NCBI GenBank assembly: GCA_949318235.1
Contig: OX439137.1
Location: forward strand, 1,295,116-1,359,115
Length of the DNA: 64,000 nucleotides
Source: Ecdyonurus torrentis
Taxonomy: Eukaryota; Arthropoda; Insecta; Ephemeroptera; Heptageniidae
Direction of reading: 5' to 3'
Part shown: piece by piece, positions 37,687 to 48,924 of the stretch
How the letters are laid out: each line of letters starts with the position of its first letter
Numbering within the stretch: the first letter of the stretch is position 1
The notes under the pieces: generated by a model
What the model was told of the DNA's origin: nothing
Database searches by the model: none
The model's input: the letters and a program-made list of their open reading frames with translations, nothing else
Translations under genes and position numbers: made by a program

Positions 37687-39288
37687 CAGTGGCGGCCCGT
37701 CAAATTGGGCGCCCGGGGGCTAAACTCGCGGTGCGCCCTTACCCGTTGAAATAGCATAATCAGGGAAATGGGGCGAAGCCCCCTATTGCGCCGCAGGCTC
37801 GATTTTTTGGGGGCCACGCCCCTTTTTGGCATAAAATGCAAAATTAGTATACCTAAAAGAATTTGCTATTACAATTCAAGTACCTCAAATTTAATATTTT
37901 TTTACACAGTTTAAGGATTGTATATAGATGGCTTGTATCTCAAACTCTTAAAAGAAAACTTCCAAATTTTATGATGCCATTTGAAAGTTAATAGTAACAC
38001 TACCTATGATAAAATTTTCAGAACCCGTGGCCATCAGATAAGTGAGAAATTAATTATTGAAATTAACATCGGCTCTTATGGGACCAAAACTTCAAAAAAT
38101 CATTATTAAAAATCTAGCATGGTGACCCCCCAAAATTTTTACGTTTTTGAAGATACCTAATCCTAAATCACTGTACAAAATTTCAGATTTTTCTGTCTTT
38201 ACAACTTTTTAGTCAAATCCCGCAGTAGCTGATTTCCCGCCTTAAGTATAAAATCGAAGAAAAATATTGATATTTTTTTCTTCAATAAAAGAACATTCTA
38301 AATTGCTTTTTTTTAATTTATTTACGACATATGCATATATTAAGGTAGCATGTACTTTAAGGTAGGATTGTATTTTTATTTTCTGTATTAAGTATAGAGT
38401 ATGCATGCTGTACCCAAAATTTAAATTAAAAAAAAAAAAAAAAAAAAAACTGCATGTTGTCACAATACAGAGCGTGAAAGTGTCGCAAAATGCACCTTCC
38501 CCAATGCTAATGAATCTATATTTGAACATTTAAACCCCGATTTTGACTCTTGCTTTTTTTTTTTTTTTTTTTTTTTTAAGGTGTTTTAAAAATACTTTCC
38601 AGGTTGAAAAGTTTGGTTCTAAAAATTGATTTTACGGATTTATCCACAACAAATTTTCGAGTTTTTTTTTTTTTTTTTCAATTGACCTATGTAAATTTAA
38701 ATATGCGATTTGCAATAATTTTGCTCTCCGTAAAATAATAATAATATCGTAAAAATCGTTTTTAAAGTCAATAAAAGTTGATCTGACGCTAAAGTAATTT
38801 TGTTCAGAAGTTGTTCAAGTAAAATTTTGCGCATGACGAAGAGCTTGACGTTTTATATACATATGAAGATATATCTTTTATTTACTTAGTTAATTCCCTT
38901 AATTTGCGGAAGATTTTATTTGAGCCGAATTTAAGTTACTTTACTAGCTCCACAAATAATTATTTGTGGTAGATAGAAAACTGTTCCTTGGTTCATTAAA
39001 AAAATAATTATAAAACAAAAAATTACAAATTATATAAAAAATTGAGTTTTTAAATCATTTTCATTTTGCATAAAATGCTGACATTAAGTGCATTACTATT
39101 TTATAGATTGTGCATTATCAAGCTTCAATTTCATATGTTTTTGTTTTTTATGCTGTTTTATTTTAGTTTTTATAATAATTTATTAGCCACTAATTTCTCT
39201 CGCCGTGCGCCCTTTTTGCTCCGGCGCCCTTTTTACCCCGGCGCCCGGGGGAAATGTCCCCTCATCCCCCTCTATTGGGCCGCCACTG
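37687..39288. mobile_element. Non-autonomous hAT element, 8-bp TSD, with nested T2
   Basis: Termini CAGTGGCGGCCC on both sides and an exact target duplication CAGATTAT (37679-37686 and 39289-39296) define a 1602-bp hAT element. It contains a TTAA-flanked T2 element (37925-38241) and a repeat at 38340-38560 that recurs at 63775-63985. Ends are GC-rich (GGGCGCCCGGGG), the interior AT-rich. No transposase remains; the 95-aa and 80-aa frames are not supported. Confidence 0.92.
37925..38241. mobile_element. T2 element nested in hAT
   Basis: Inverted copy of 11240-11579, flanked by TTAA at 37921-37924 and 38242-38245. It ends TGATTTCCCGCC. Confidence 0.75.
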
Positions 39289-39849
39289 CAGATTATGTTT
39301 TAAATTGAACAAATTTTGCAAAAATTGATATATTATATTTTATTTATTATCATTCAAAATTAAATTTATTCTTGTCCTTGATCAAAAACAATGGATAAGG
39401 GTATTTATTACTGTAAACTTACTCAATATGTATATATTATAAAATACATATATCCATAACTAAAAGTTAACTGTCAATATAATGTTTCACGTTGCAGAAA
39501 AACTTATACAAAAATTGAATTTTTTAATGTTACACTATAAATAATAAATCTTGTACTTTATTATAACTTGCGAGTAATTGAGTTTAATAAATTATATTAA
39601 GTTTTATTGAAATTACCAACAAAAAATTAAAAATCTGTATATAGAATAAATGTTAAAGTAAATTACACAATATTATTATATTAATTGCATAATTTTCACC
39701 ATTCTTTTTCGTCTTTAATTGTCATTTAGGCTAAACAAATCATATATAACTAAATAGTATCGTACAATAAAAAATAATATGAATCATGAATCTATTTGCT
39801 TTTTTTTTTTTTTTTTTTTTTCTTTGTTGTTGTTGTTGTAGTTGTTAGC

Positions 39850-40727
39850 AAACATCATTTCTCATAAAAATGAATGTTTTTTTTTTTCTATTATTGATAA
39901 TGATACTTTTCTATTACGATTATATAATCTTAAAAATAAAAATGTAGTTTTTATAAATTTTTAGTTTTTTTTATAATTTAAGAGTTAATTTAATGTTAAA
40001 TAATTAAAAGTTTGACTATTGTTCCATATAAATAGTATACCATAATAGTAAAAGCTAGTGTAAGAAAAATATATGAAAGAGACTAAAATATGATGGTATG
40101 ATAGCAGTATTTATTTCTTTTGCTTCTTTATTATTATAATCTTTTTTTTTTTTAGTTCCTTGCTTTTTACGCTATATTATATTATGTGCACGATTAAAAT
40201 TTGTTGTTTGTTTAATTTTGGTTTCGAATCCCAGAAAATTGCTCTCATCATACAGTAAGTGCTGTCAGTATGCATATTGTTATAGCTATTTTAATCGTGG
40301 ATTATTTTATAACATATATTTGATAGTTCCATATTTGCTACTTTTACTCTAGAAATTAAGATTTTTCTTTATTATGACCCTACAAACTCAATAAAATGAA
40401 GCAAAACTTCAGCAACTCTTTCATTGTCAAGATCTTTCTTTCATTTTTTAAAAATGTGCGGCAATAAAGAACATGAACATCAGATGCGCAACGCGCCAAG
40501 TCAGCTGGTGGTTTAAACAAATTTATTAATTTTTATTTTACTTTTAAATGGATAATTATTCTCAAAAATGTGTAGAATAGTAGCTTGAATTAATTTGCAA
40601 TAGTTATATATTACATAACTCGCACTTAAAGCAAAAAATTTGATGCAGAAATCCAATGAAATACGAAGATTTTTTATAAGGTGCCGAAATCAAGGGGCAT
40701 GTGTAAAAAGACGCATACGGTACGCAC
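39850..40727. repeat. Inverted duplicate IR-R
   Basis: Right-hand partner of 27665-28665 in opposite orientation, about 12 kb away across the satellite. The portion 40178-40727 is the well-conserved one. 39289-39850 contains only AT-rich sequence and a poly-T run. Confidence 0.85.
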
Positions 40728-40794
40728 CCTTAGATGTTTGCGAGTGGTTGTTCTGCAAATCAAATAGATTGCTAGAGAGTCGGGAAAAGTTATA

Positions 40795-41132
40795 AGGATT
40801 CTCTTCAGTTCGCTTGTACGTATTTCGAAATCTAAAAAGGAAAGTTAAATTCCTAATTTTGTGATACCAGTTAATGGTATAACAACTACCCTTGATAAAA
40901 ATTTCAGCACCTGTGACGATCAGATAAGAGAAAAATTAATTATTGAAATTAACATGGGCTCGTATGGGACTAAAACTTCAAAAAATCGTAATAAAATCTA
41001 GCATGGTGACCAAACAATTTTTTTACATTTTTTATGTTATATATCTTACCATAATCTATCACTATGTTAAATTTCAGATTTTTCATCCTTTACAACTTTT
41101 TAGTCAAATCTCGCAGTAGCTGATTTCCCCCC
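40795..41132. mobile_element. T2 element, diverged copy
   Basis: Matches 37925-38241 throughout (AACTTTTTAGTCAAATC, GCAGTAGCTGATTTCCCC). TTAA is intact at 41133-41136 and degraded on the left. Confidence 0.65.
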
Positions 41133-41168
41133 TTAAAGAGATTATAAGCTGGGAAAAAACATAATTAT

Positions 41169-41222
41169 CCTCCTTATCATGCCACTTCCTATATAAAGGA
41201 AGTGGCATGATAAGGGGGAGGT
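41169..41222. repeat. Perfect-stem hairpin
   Basis: Arms TTATCATGCCACTTCCT and AGGAAGTGGCATGATAA are fully complementary, extended by CCTCC/GGGGGAGG, around a 6-nt ATATAA loop. It stands alone between a T2 element and an ATCCGGAT element. Confidence 0.8.
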
Positions 41223-41270
41223 CATGTGAGTTTAATGTAAAAGCAAAAGCAATATATTATACTGCATACT

Positions 41271-41615
41271 AGTGCTGTCAAAAAAAATCCGGATTTCGAA
41301 ATCCGGATAATTTTTATCCGGATTTCGAAATTCTATCCGGATCACGATCCGGATCAACGGATCCGGATAGTTTGATCCGGATCAGTGATCCGGATAATTT
41401 TGATCCGGATCCGGATCGTGATCCGGGTAATTTTGAACCGGATCGTGATCCGGATAATTTTGATCCGGATCGTGATCCGAATAATTTTGATCCGGATCGT
41501 GATCTGAATCGCGATCCGGATAAATTTAATCCGCATCATATACTGATAATATTGATCCGGATCGTGATCCACTTAATTTTATCCACATCAATGACCAGGA
41601 TCACGATTTGAAATA
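41271..41615. mobile_element. ATCCGGAT-rich element, partial
   Basis: Begins AGTGCTGTCAAAAAAAATCC and consists of closely packed (A/G)ATCCGGAT palindromes. The right terminus is missing or decayed. The acidic and ITIRIK-type frames on opposite strands are products of the repeat. Confidence 0.65.
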
Positions 41616-42106
41616 ATTACGATAATAGGCGTAATATAGCATGAATTTAATTACGAATTATGAATATAGTTATTGATTTATAAAATTAAAATATATTTAA
41701 AAATAATAAGGGTCTCTGTACATAACATAATTATTATGTATAATTGCTTTTTTCGATTGCGTGTGTATGTTTTTGCCCGCGTAATATCCCGACTATTTTT
41801 CATCGTATTTTGCAAAATTTTAATCGTTCTCAATATAGCTTTTAATTTTCATTATTTTATAATCTTTATTTTTATTTTGTTGTAAAATTATTTTCACGGG
41901 TTAAAACAAATGTCAACAAATATTTTCAGATTTGACATCTGGCTATTATCTTCTTTCCATCATACATCTTTAAGTTCACTGGCTGCACTTTTTACCACTG
42001 TTTGGTATTTCCCCGAAATATATTTTTATTGGTGGATCACACTACAGCCGTTCCTGGTCCTTGCGCCGCGATCAAGCATACTTTAAAAAAGCTTAATTTA
42101 CAGCTT

Positions 42107-42176
42107 TCACCCATCCAAGTATTGATATAACCACGCTTTGCGTTGCTGAACTTCGGTGATCGCAACTTTTGCGCTA
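42107..42176 (-). pseudogene. 5S rRNA fragment, diverged
   Basis: On the minus strand GCGATCACCGAAGTTCAGCA, then AGCGTGG and CAATACTTGGATGGGTGA match the same internal part of 5S rRNA as at 21655. A T-run follows some 20 nt later. Flanking sequence differs from the first fragment, so they are not copies of one larger repeat. A poly-T joined to GCTTGCCATATTGTGTTAA lies nearby (42262-42302). Confidence 0.7.
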
Positions 42177-42390
42177 CTTTCAATGTACCACCGCGCTACT
42201 CGTATAAGAAATTAATCTAATCAAAATTATAAAGTTTTTAAACTAAAGTTCTGCTAAATTAGTTTTTTTTTTTTTTTTTTTTTTGCTTGCCATATTGTGT
42301 TAATTATCGTGCCAAACACCACTCACTCAGTCCATTTTGTTAGGGTATTTTACAGGTTATATTAAAACTAAGGCAATATTCTGATTAGTA

Positions 42391-42727
42391 TTGTCAAAAA
42401 AATCCGGATTTCAAGATCCGGATAAAAAATTATCCGTTATCCGAATTTCTATCCGGATCACGATCCGGATCAACGGATCCGGATAATTTTGATCCGGATT
42501 GGATCCGGATATTTTTTATCCGGATTGGATCCGGATAATTTTGATCCGGATTGGATCCGAATAATTTGATCCGGATTGGATCCGGATAATTTTGATCCGG
42601 ATCGATCCGGATTTAAAACGGATCAGTAGATCCGGATAATTTTTTGTCCGCCAAATCCGGATCCACTGATCCGGATAATTTTCTATTCGAAATCCGGATT
42701 TTAATTTTATCCGGATTTCGACAGCAC
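42391..42727. mobile_element. ATCCGGAT-rich element, complete
   Basis: Left end AGTATTGTCAAAAAAATCCG and right end CGGATTTCGACAGCACT are imperfect inverted repeats. The interior alternates GATCCGGATTGGATCC and ATCCGGATAATTTT. It is non-coding. Confidence 0.7.
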
Positions 42728-42883
42728 TACTGCATACCGTATTATACTACATATAACATAATATAAAATAGTTAACATGTTCAGCATAATTACTTATGTT
42801 ATTACAAAATAACAACATTTGTGCTCTACAATATAGCATTTATTATAATAGCATATACTGCAGCGGAAATTTAATTGCTATAG

Positions 42884-43046
<163 letters not shown>

Positions 43047-43093
43047 AACTGACTGTTTTTCTTTATTTCTGTCCTAACTTCCTTCAAATACAG

Positions 43094-43402
43094 TATAGAA
43101 TGGTTTCATTCATGTTCAAGTCGACGTCATAAGTGAGTACTAAATAACATGTCAGTATAGGAAAATGACAATTTTGCAAATTTAAAAATACTTCACAATA
43201 TTTTTGAGAGCATTGATGTTGTTAACGACAGGTTGAATTAGTATCTCAAGTATGTGAGGAAAATAATAATGACCAAAAAATAGCTAATTTTGCAAAGAAA
43301 ATAATCAAAATATTTGTTTGTCCTATTCTGAGCAATGTTATTCATTGTTTAAGAAGAGCATCGAAAAGCATTCAGAATGACGTCATGCGTACACACCCTA
43401 TA
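43094..43402 (+). mobile_element. MITE-B, complete copy
   Basis: Runs from TATAGAATGGTTTCATTC to GCGTACACACCCTATA, uninterrupted. It provides the empty-site reference for the nested insertion at 12247. A GAATGACGTCATGCG block lies near the right end. The last ~45 bp also start a 65-bp tandem repeat. Confidence 0.85.
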
Positions 43403-44350
43403 GTTATTACAGGGTTTCTCAACCGGAGCTCCGCGGAGCACTAGTGCTCCGCGAGATGGTTTCAGGTGCTCCCCAGAATTTAGTAAGAAGTAAAAAATAA
43501 AAAAAAATAGAGAGAGAGAGAGAGAGAGAGAGAAAGAAAAAGAAGAAAAAATAAAATATGTTCATAATTTTAAAACAATACAGTACAAAACGTCTCAATT
43601 TTCATGAATATTGTGTTTCTGAATAATACCTGTTATGTATTATTAACAATTTATTTAATTTTAGTTACATGAAACTAAGGACCAAATTGTATTTTCTAAG
43701 CAGCCTTAATTTTCCAAAATATAAACTCCAGTTAAGTTTTTAATTTTTTTGCCAGATTCGTTTTGATTTTTTTTAACAGCAGGCAGTATTTATGACAGTT
43801 CTTCTAATACCAAATATTTTCAGAAAATATTATTTCTCAAATTTACATTTAAAAGCGTAATATAGTAGTGTAGAAATGTTCAAAAATACGCTTTTAAAAA
43901 CAATTTATTTTATTAATTTTTCAATTAACCATACAATTTTCTGCTCTAAAGTTACAATACTTAATTTTTTCCTTGATTCCATTATATTTGTAAAATTTAA
44001 AGCTTTAATTTTAGCTAGGGTTTTTAATGGGGTGAATGTTAATCTTCTTGAAATTATGTTCACTTAAATTGCTTAAAAAACGGTCACGTGGTTGGAAAAA
44101 AAATCGCGCCTGCGGCGGGCTTTTTTGGGGGGCTGCGCCCCTCAAACCCCCCAGTGCTCCGTGAGCACTCCTTACTCTTAAAAGTGCTCCGCAGCTCAAA
44201 AAGGTTGAGAAACCCTGAGTTATTAGATCAGTTTTTGTACATCGAAAAGCATTCAGAATGACGTCATGCGTACACACCCTATAGTTATTAGATCAGTTTT
44301 TGTACATCGAAAAGCATTCAGAATGACGTCATGCGTACACACCCTATAGA
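43359..44350. repeat. 65-bp tandem triplication, split by hAT
   Basis: Units begin at 43359, 44240 and 44305 (CATCGAAAAGCATTCAGAAT, GACGTCATGCGTACACACCC, then flank GTTATTAGATCAG). Removing the 808-bp hAT and one 8-bp target duplication from the first interval (881 bp) leaves exactly 65 bp, the spacing of the other two. Confidence 0.92.
43410..44217. mobile_element. Non-autonomous hAT element, 8-bp TSD
   Basis: Identical 15-bp termini CAGGGTTTCTCAACC and the exact 8-bp duplication AGTTATTA (43402-43409 and 44218-44225) define this 808-bp element. The subterminal parts are GTGCTCCGC-rich on both sides. No transposase is present; the frames inside are unsupported. Confidence 0.95.
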
Positions 44351-44532
44351 TATTAGATCAGAAATTTTGTACAAAATGAAAGTAAAATTAATGGTTCAAA
44401 CTTTTATTTATTATCCTTGTCAACTTAATTTACATTTTTATTATTTTACGATTTTAATAAAACTTCTAAAAAAAAATAGACAATAAAACCAAATTTCCTG
44501 AAACAATACACCAAAAACGAACCATCACCTAA

Positions 44533-44537
<5 letters not shown>

Positions 44538-44581
<44 letters not shown>

Positions 44582-44585
44582 CATA
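44538..44585. repeat. (TA)n microsatellite
   Basis: TA tract of about 45 bp in an AT-rich spacer. Confidence 0.85.
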
Positions 44586-44619
44586 TATTTTCCTCTTCTT
44601 TATTAAATGTCTACAATCA

Positions 44620-44892
44620 TTAATTGGTCTCAAAACCAAACTGTAGCTCCGTAGCAGTGATCAGAAAATTTTGATTTATGCAACCTGCACAATATTTTTA
44701 TACTAGTTTGTGCATATTTCTGAGTCATAAACATGCATAGTCACGCAAATTGCATAATTTACAGTTTTTTCACGTTCTGTCGTGGGGCTACATTTAATAT
44801 TCTTGTAAAAAATTATCAACAGTTTTGAAGATCCAATTTTGTGTTTATTCATTTATAAGCACACATTGTTTTATGTGGTCTATGGCTTTAAA
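44620..44892 (-). mobile_element. MITE-C copy, one end truncated
   Basis: Reverse-oriented relative of 50142-50410 and 59966-60298: CTGTAGCTCCGTAGCAGTGATC, split here as CTGTAGCTCCGTAG and CAGTGATCAGAAAATTTTGA, then TATGCAACCTGCACAATATT and, at the right end, TTTTATGTGGTCTATGG. The left end stops within GGTCTCAAAACC. Confidence 0.75.
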
Positions 44893-45187
44893 TTACCAAT
44901 ATGTACGGTTTTAACATGTACACATAATCAGTTTTTATTTTCAAATACTTTACCACATTTTTCACACATAAAATGTTCAGTTTTTTCATGTAAAACTAAA
45001 TTATAATATCTTTTAACAGACGATTCACATTTTGTTCATTTAAGGGGGTAGGTGACCGACAGATATCTCGCAAACTGGGTTGGTTGCAAATAATAATAAC
45101 ACAAAGTAAAGAAGAAATGTTACTTAAAAGTTTAGTTATGTCAAACATGTGAAAACACGATCAAATATTTAAGTTATTACACTTTAG

Positions 45188-45608
45188 CACAGTAAATGGT
45201 AAAAACGCATACTTCTTTGTGACTTGCTGTAGGAGGCGCGCGGAACCGATCTGACAATCCCGCTATAGGAGATGGACAATTTAAGGTGTATGCATTCATG
45301 TTAAAGTCGACGCCATGTTGGATAACTCAACAACATGGGTGACATAGGAAAATAACTAGTTTTGCCAGTTTAAAACCACTGTGCAATATTTTTGAAAGCA
45401 TTGATGTTGTAAATATGTTGAATTAGTATCTCAAGTATGTGAGAAAAATTACAATAACAAAAAATTAACTGATTTTCCAAAGAAAATTGGCTTAAATAAA
45501 GTTTGTCCTATGCTGAGCAATGTTATTCACTACTCCAGTATGGCCTCCAAGTGCAATAAATATGACATCATCTGCATACAACCTTTATACTGTATACCAT
45601 ATACTGTG
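45188..45608. mobile_element. CACAGTA-ended element with nested MITE-A
   Basis: Inverted ends CACAGTAAATGGTA and CACAGTATATGGTA, flanked by ACTTTA at 45181-45186 and 45609-45614. The uninterrupted T1 copy has this hexamer once. It is mostly filled by a MITE-A at about 45281-45598 with degraded ends (TTAAGGTGTATGC). Confidence 0.7.
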
Positions 45609-45801
45609 ACTTTAAAGATAACAACATGCAAATGTGGAAATTTAAATTTGATTGGAAATTTTTTGTCAAATTAGGAACTTTTTTTTACAATTAAAAATAC
45701 AATAACAATTTTTTTTTTTTTTGTATAAAAAATATATTTTAAATTTATTTGATTTTATTTGAAAATTATAGTGTTTGTTTTATTGGAATAAAATAATGTA
45801 C

Positions 45802-46448
45802 TATCACTTTCATCAAAAATTTTATTTGCAGCGATTATATGGGAAAATCATATAAATATACGAGAGTGGGTGGTGGTGTATTGCTCCCACCACCAACTTA
45901 AAGAAGAGAGGAGAAATCTTTGTCATCAAAAATCACGTGGTTTAAGTGACCAATAAGAGGTAGTGTCGTTGTCTACGTTCACCTGAACGTGTGGCGAGCA
46001 CCAGACAGGCAGGCAGGGAGGGAGGGAGGAAAGAAGGCAGCACGGCTGCTTGGCTTGCTGCGATGCACTTTGACGACCTTGCATTAAAACACAACATTGC
46101 ACCACACAGTGGAGTCCATACTCTATAAAAAAAAAGTGCGTTTAAATTTGGTCTCAGTATTGTCGTGCGTTGTGATGCAAGGTCAAAGTGCATCACGGCA
46201 AGCCAAGCAGCCGTGCTGCCTTCTTTCCTCCCTGCCTGCCTGCTTGGGCTCACCACACGTTCAGGTGAACGAAAACAACAACACTCACTCTTATCGGTCA
46301 CTTAAACCACGTGATTTTTGGTGACAAAGATTTCTCCTCTCTTCTTTAAGTTGGTGGTGGGAGCAAAGCCACCCACCACCCACACTCATATGTTTATATG
46401 GTTTTCCCATATAAATGCTGCAAATAAAATTTTTGATGATAATGATAA
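45802..46448. mobile_element. Large foldback inserted at GTAC
   Basis: Two arms of about 275 bp are mutually inverted (ATCACTTTCATCAAAAATTT against the complement of the right end). They carry TGGTGGGAGC, CACGTGGTTTAAGTGA, GCAGGCAGG and CGTGCTGCC blocks. GTAC flanks both sides (45798-45801, 46449-46452) and occurs once in the empty T1 copy near 9259. The 119-aa and 75-aa frames on opposite strands mirror each other because the sequence is palindromic. Confidence 0.8.
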
Positions 46449-46548
46449 GTACAAAAAATTATTGGGAAAATATAGTTCTTCTTTTAGCGATTTCTGTTCC
46501 AAGTCGGCCCCCCACCGCCTAAAATGAATTCAAAATGTTTATGTTTAT

Positions 46549-46579
<31 letters not shown>

Positions 46580-46585
<6 letters not shown>

Positions 46586-48924
46586 AGAAATTTGTGACGT
46601 TTTCAAATTGCATGCATTTTTATGAAAATATGTTGTATGATTTTTTAAACTTTGAGCTGATATAAAAACAACATTTGGACATAATTTACAATTAAAACCA
46701 TTTAAAAAGGTAGTATTTAATTTTGACGTAAAAAAACTTTTATTTAATAGTGTATGTGCATGTTTTATATGTCTATATACGCTATATTTTTTGGTATACG
46801 TATTTGAGCATTCACTACATTTAAATTTTTCTGTTATTGGGGTAATTTCTGAATGTTTTTCTTTCACATGTTCACGTAATATTACGATAGTGTCAAATTT
46901 TAAATTACATATTTTACACTTATTTACTTTACGTAAATTACGTCCAATTTCCGATTCTATGTTTTTACCCGGCGTAATTTTTGAATGTTTTTCATTTACA
47001 TGTTCACGAAATTTAACGCAATTTTCAAATTTACAAGCACATTTATCACATTTATATTCTTCATTTAAAATATTTGTACGCGTAATTTCAGTATGTATTT
47101 GAAACATATGTACACGTAATATTACGAGAGATTTAAATTTATTTGCACATAATGGACATTTGAATATTTTTGCCATATTTACAATTGAAGTATTATGTTT
47201 TTGTCTCATATGAGCTCGAAATTTTGTTTTCATTTTAAATTTTTTTGAACAGACACTACATTTATATTCACTTATTTTATGAATTAGGAAAAGATGATTA
47301 ATATATTTAACACGGGATTTGAATTTTCTTTTACAAGAATTGCATATATTTACTGTCCTCTCATTTTCAACATTTTTTAATGATTTATTTGTATTTTTGG
47401 GGCCTCTTTTGTTTAAATTCAACGTTTTTTTAGTTTTATCATCAGAAATTTTAATAACGTCACATTTTGCATTCAGTTTTATTGAATTTTTACGTTTTTG
47501 AGCTTGCTCAGTAACTTTTTTGCTTAATTTTGAGCGATATTTAGCCGAATTTCCTTGGAATTTTTCACTGTTAGCACTAGAACAGATTTCAGAATTTTTT
47601 ATATTTGCTCGATTTGATTTTATACAATTTTGTGCTGAAATCTCACAGCCAGTCATTTTTGGGCACATATTAGCAATAATAACAGTTTTAGGGACATTTC
47701 CACTCAAATTTGAGCTATTTCTAATTGATTTCTTGGCATTATCCTTTGATTTTAACCCAATTTTACGTAACCTAGAAGTATTAGAGACTTTTTCACTCAA
47801 ATTTGAGCTACTATTGACCAAATTTTCCCCATTATCCTGAGATTTGACTCCAATTTTAGACAAACTTGAGATTTTAGAGACATTTGAACTGAAATTTGGG
47901 CTACTTTGACCCAATTTCTCCCCATTATTCTTTGATTTTAACCCAATTTTACGTAAACTAGAAGTTTTAGAGCTATTTTCACCCAAATTTGAACCACTAT
48001 TAACCAATTTTTCCCCATTACCCTGAGATTTGACCCCTAGTTTAGACAAATTTGAAGCTCTAGAGCCATTTTCACTCAAATTTAAGTTACTTTTACCCAA
48101 TTTCTTGTTATTTGTTGTTAATTCCTGACCAATTTTAGCTAAATTTTGAGTACTATGTACGATTTTCACATGTTCAGTCAATTCTAAACCAGCTTTAAAC
48201 TTCACAGAACAGAACGCACACTGATATATCCCCCTATGTTTCATGGTTACATGTCGTTTAAAATATTGCGCAGATTTATAAACAGTATTACAAATCTCAC
48301 AACGAACTTTTGAATTTTCTAAATCATTCCCGCCATGAACTTTAGAATGATCATCTAGCATCGATTGTGTTTTAAATTTTTTAGGACAATTTAGGCAAGA
48401 GAATTTTAACTTAAAATGTACATGTTTAAGCGCGAAATGTGACTTTAATTTCAAATTTGTTTTGAATTTTAATGGACAAAAATAGCAGATTTTTAATCCA
48501 TGTTTCTTAGCATCGTGTGATTTTAATAGAAGTTCAGTGTCATATATTTTACCACATTTTTTACATTTATATTCAATTTTCTCACCTTCGTGTAATAATT
48601 CTTGGTGTTTTTTAACATCTAATTCAAATTTAAATAATTTCTGACAAAACTGACATTCAAATTTATTTTTATTTTCATGGGAATGTTTAATATGAGTTTT
48701 TAAACTTTTCGCACTTATGAATTTTCTATCACATTTCCCGCATTTCAAGATATTATTATGTGTGTTTTTTACATGCAATTTAAGGATTTTATGACATGAA
48801 AATGCCTTTTTACAATGTTTGCATTTCACCAGTGAGGGCCCACGATCTTTTTCAGGCAGTGGTGATTTCTGTTCAACGAATGTGTGTCCAGCCTTTGCAT
48901 CTTGGAGTTTGCTGTCTTCAGCAG
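46580..48924 (-). CDS. ZAD-C2H2 gene exon 3: fifteen zinc fingers
   Basis: The acceptor is TTTTTTATTGTTACAG ahead of CTGCTGAAGACAGC. The exon encodes eight fingers (from CKHCKKAFSCHKILKLHVKN to CAFCSVKFKAGLELTEHVKI). A linker of about 300 residues follows, then seven fingers (from CNSCKRKFKSRVKYINHLFL to CKLCPNVVFISAQSLKNHTT). All C and H ligands appear intact, with C-x2-C-x12-H-x4-H the norm and one extra residue in the last finger. Within the linker (about 47700-48110) a 31-aa unit recurs about 4.5 times, alternating between LSK(L/I)GVKSQ and LRKIGLKSK versions. The frame ends LKTSQISI and stop. A poly-A signal cannot be singled out in the T-rich sequence just downstream. The Met that opens the raw frame (48982) lies in the intron and is not the start. 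Confidence 0.92.

Larger units (their letters stand above)
45044..46520. mobile_element. T1 element carrying several nested insertions
   Basis: Left end TTAA (45040-45043) followed by GGGGGTAGGTGACCG; right end CCCCCCACCGCC, with the final TTAA mutated. Compared with the 395-bp copy at 8938-9332 it has gained two inserts: a CACAGTA-ended element with a MITE-A inside it (45188-45608) and a large foldback (45802-46448). The host sequence resumes exactly after each. Confidence 0.8.

Noticed and set aside
40205..40225. GGTTTCGAATCCC, similar to a tRNA B box (also inverted at 28150-28170)
   Set aside because: No A box, acceptor stem or cloverleaf can be drawn around it; it is part of the inverted duplicate.
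41354..41611. RDPDNFDPDRDP frame and its ITIRIKIIRI antisense
   Set aside because: They are products of the ATCCGGAT repeat and not a calcium-binding repeat protein.
45942..46324. 119-aa minus and 75-aa plus frames with LPSFLPPSLPACLV-type sequence
   Set aside because: They mirror each other because they lie in the arms of the foldback at 45802-46448; no independent support.
46791..47840. Plus-strand frames of 60-106 aa
   Set aside because: They lie antisense to the zinc-finger exon; phenylalanine-rich composition reflects the Lys codons of the real gene on the other strand.
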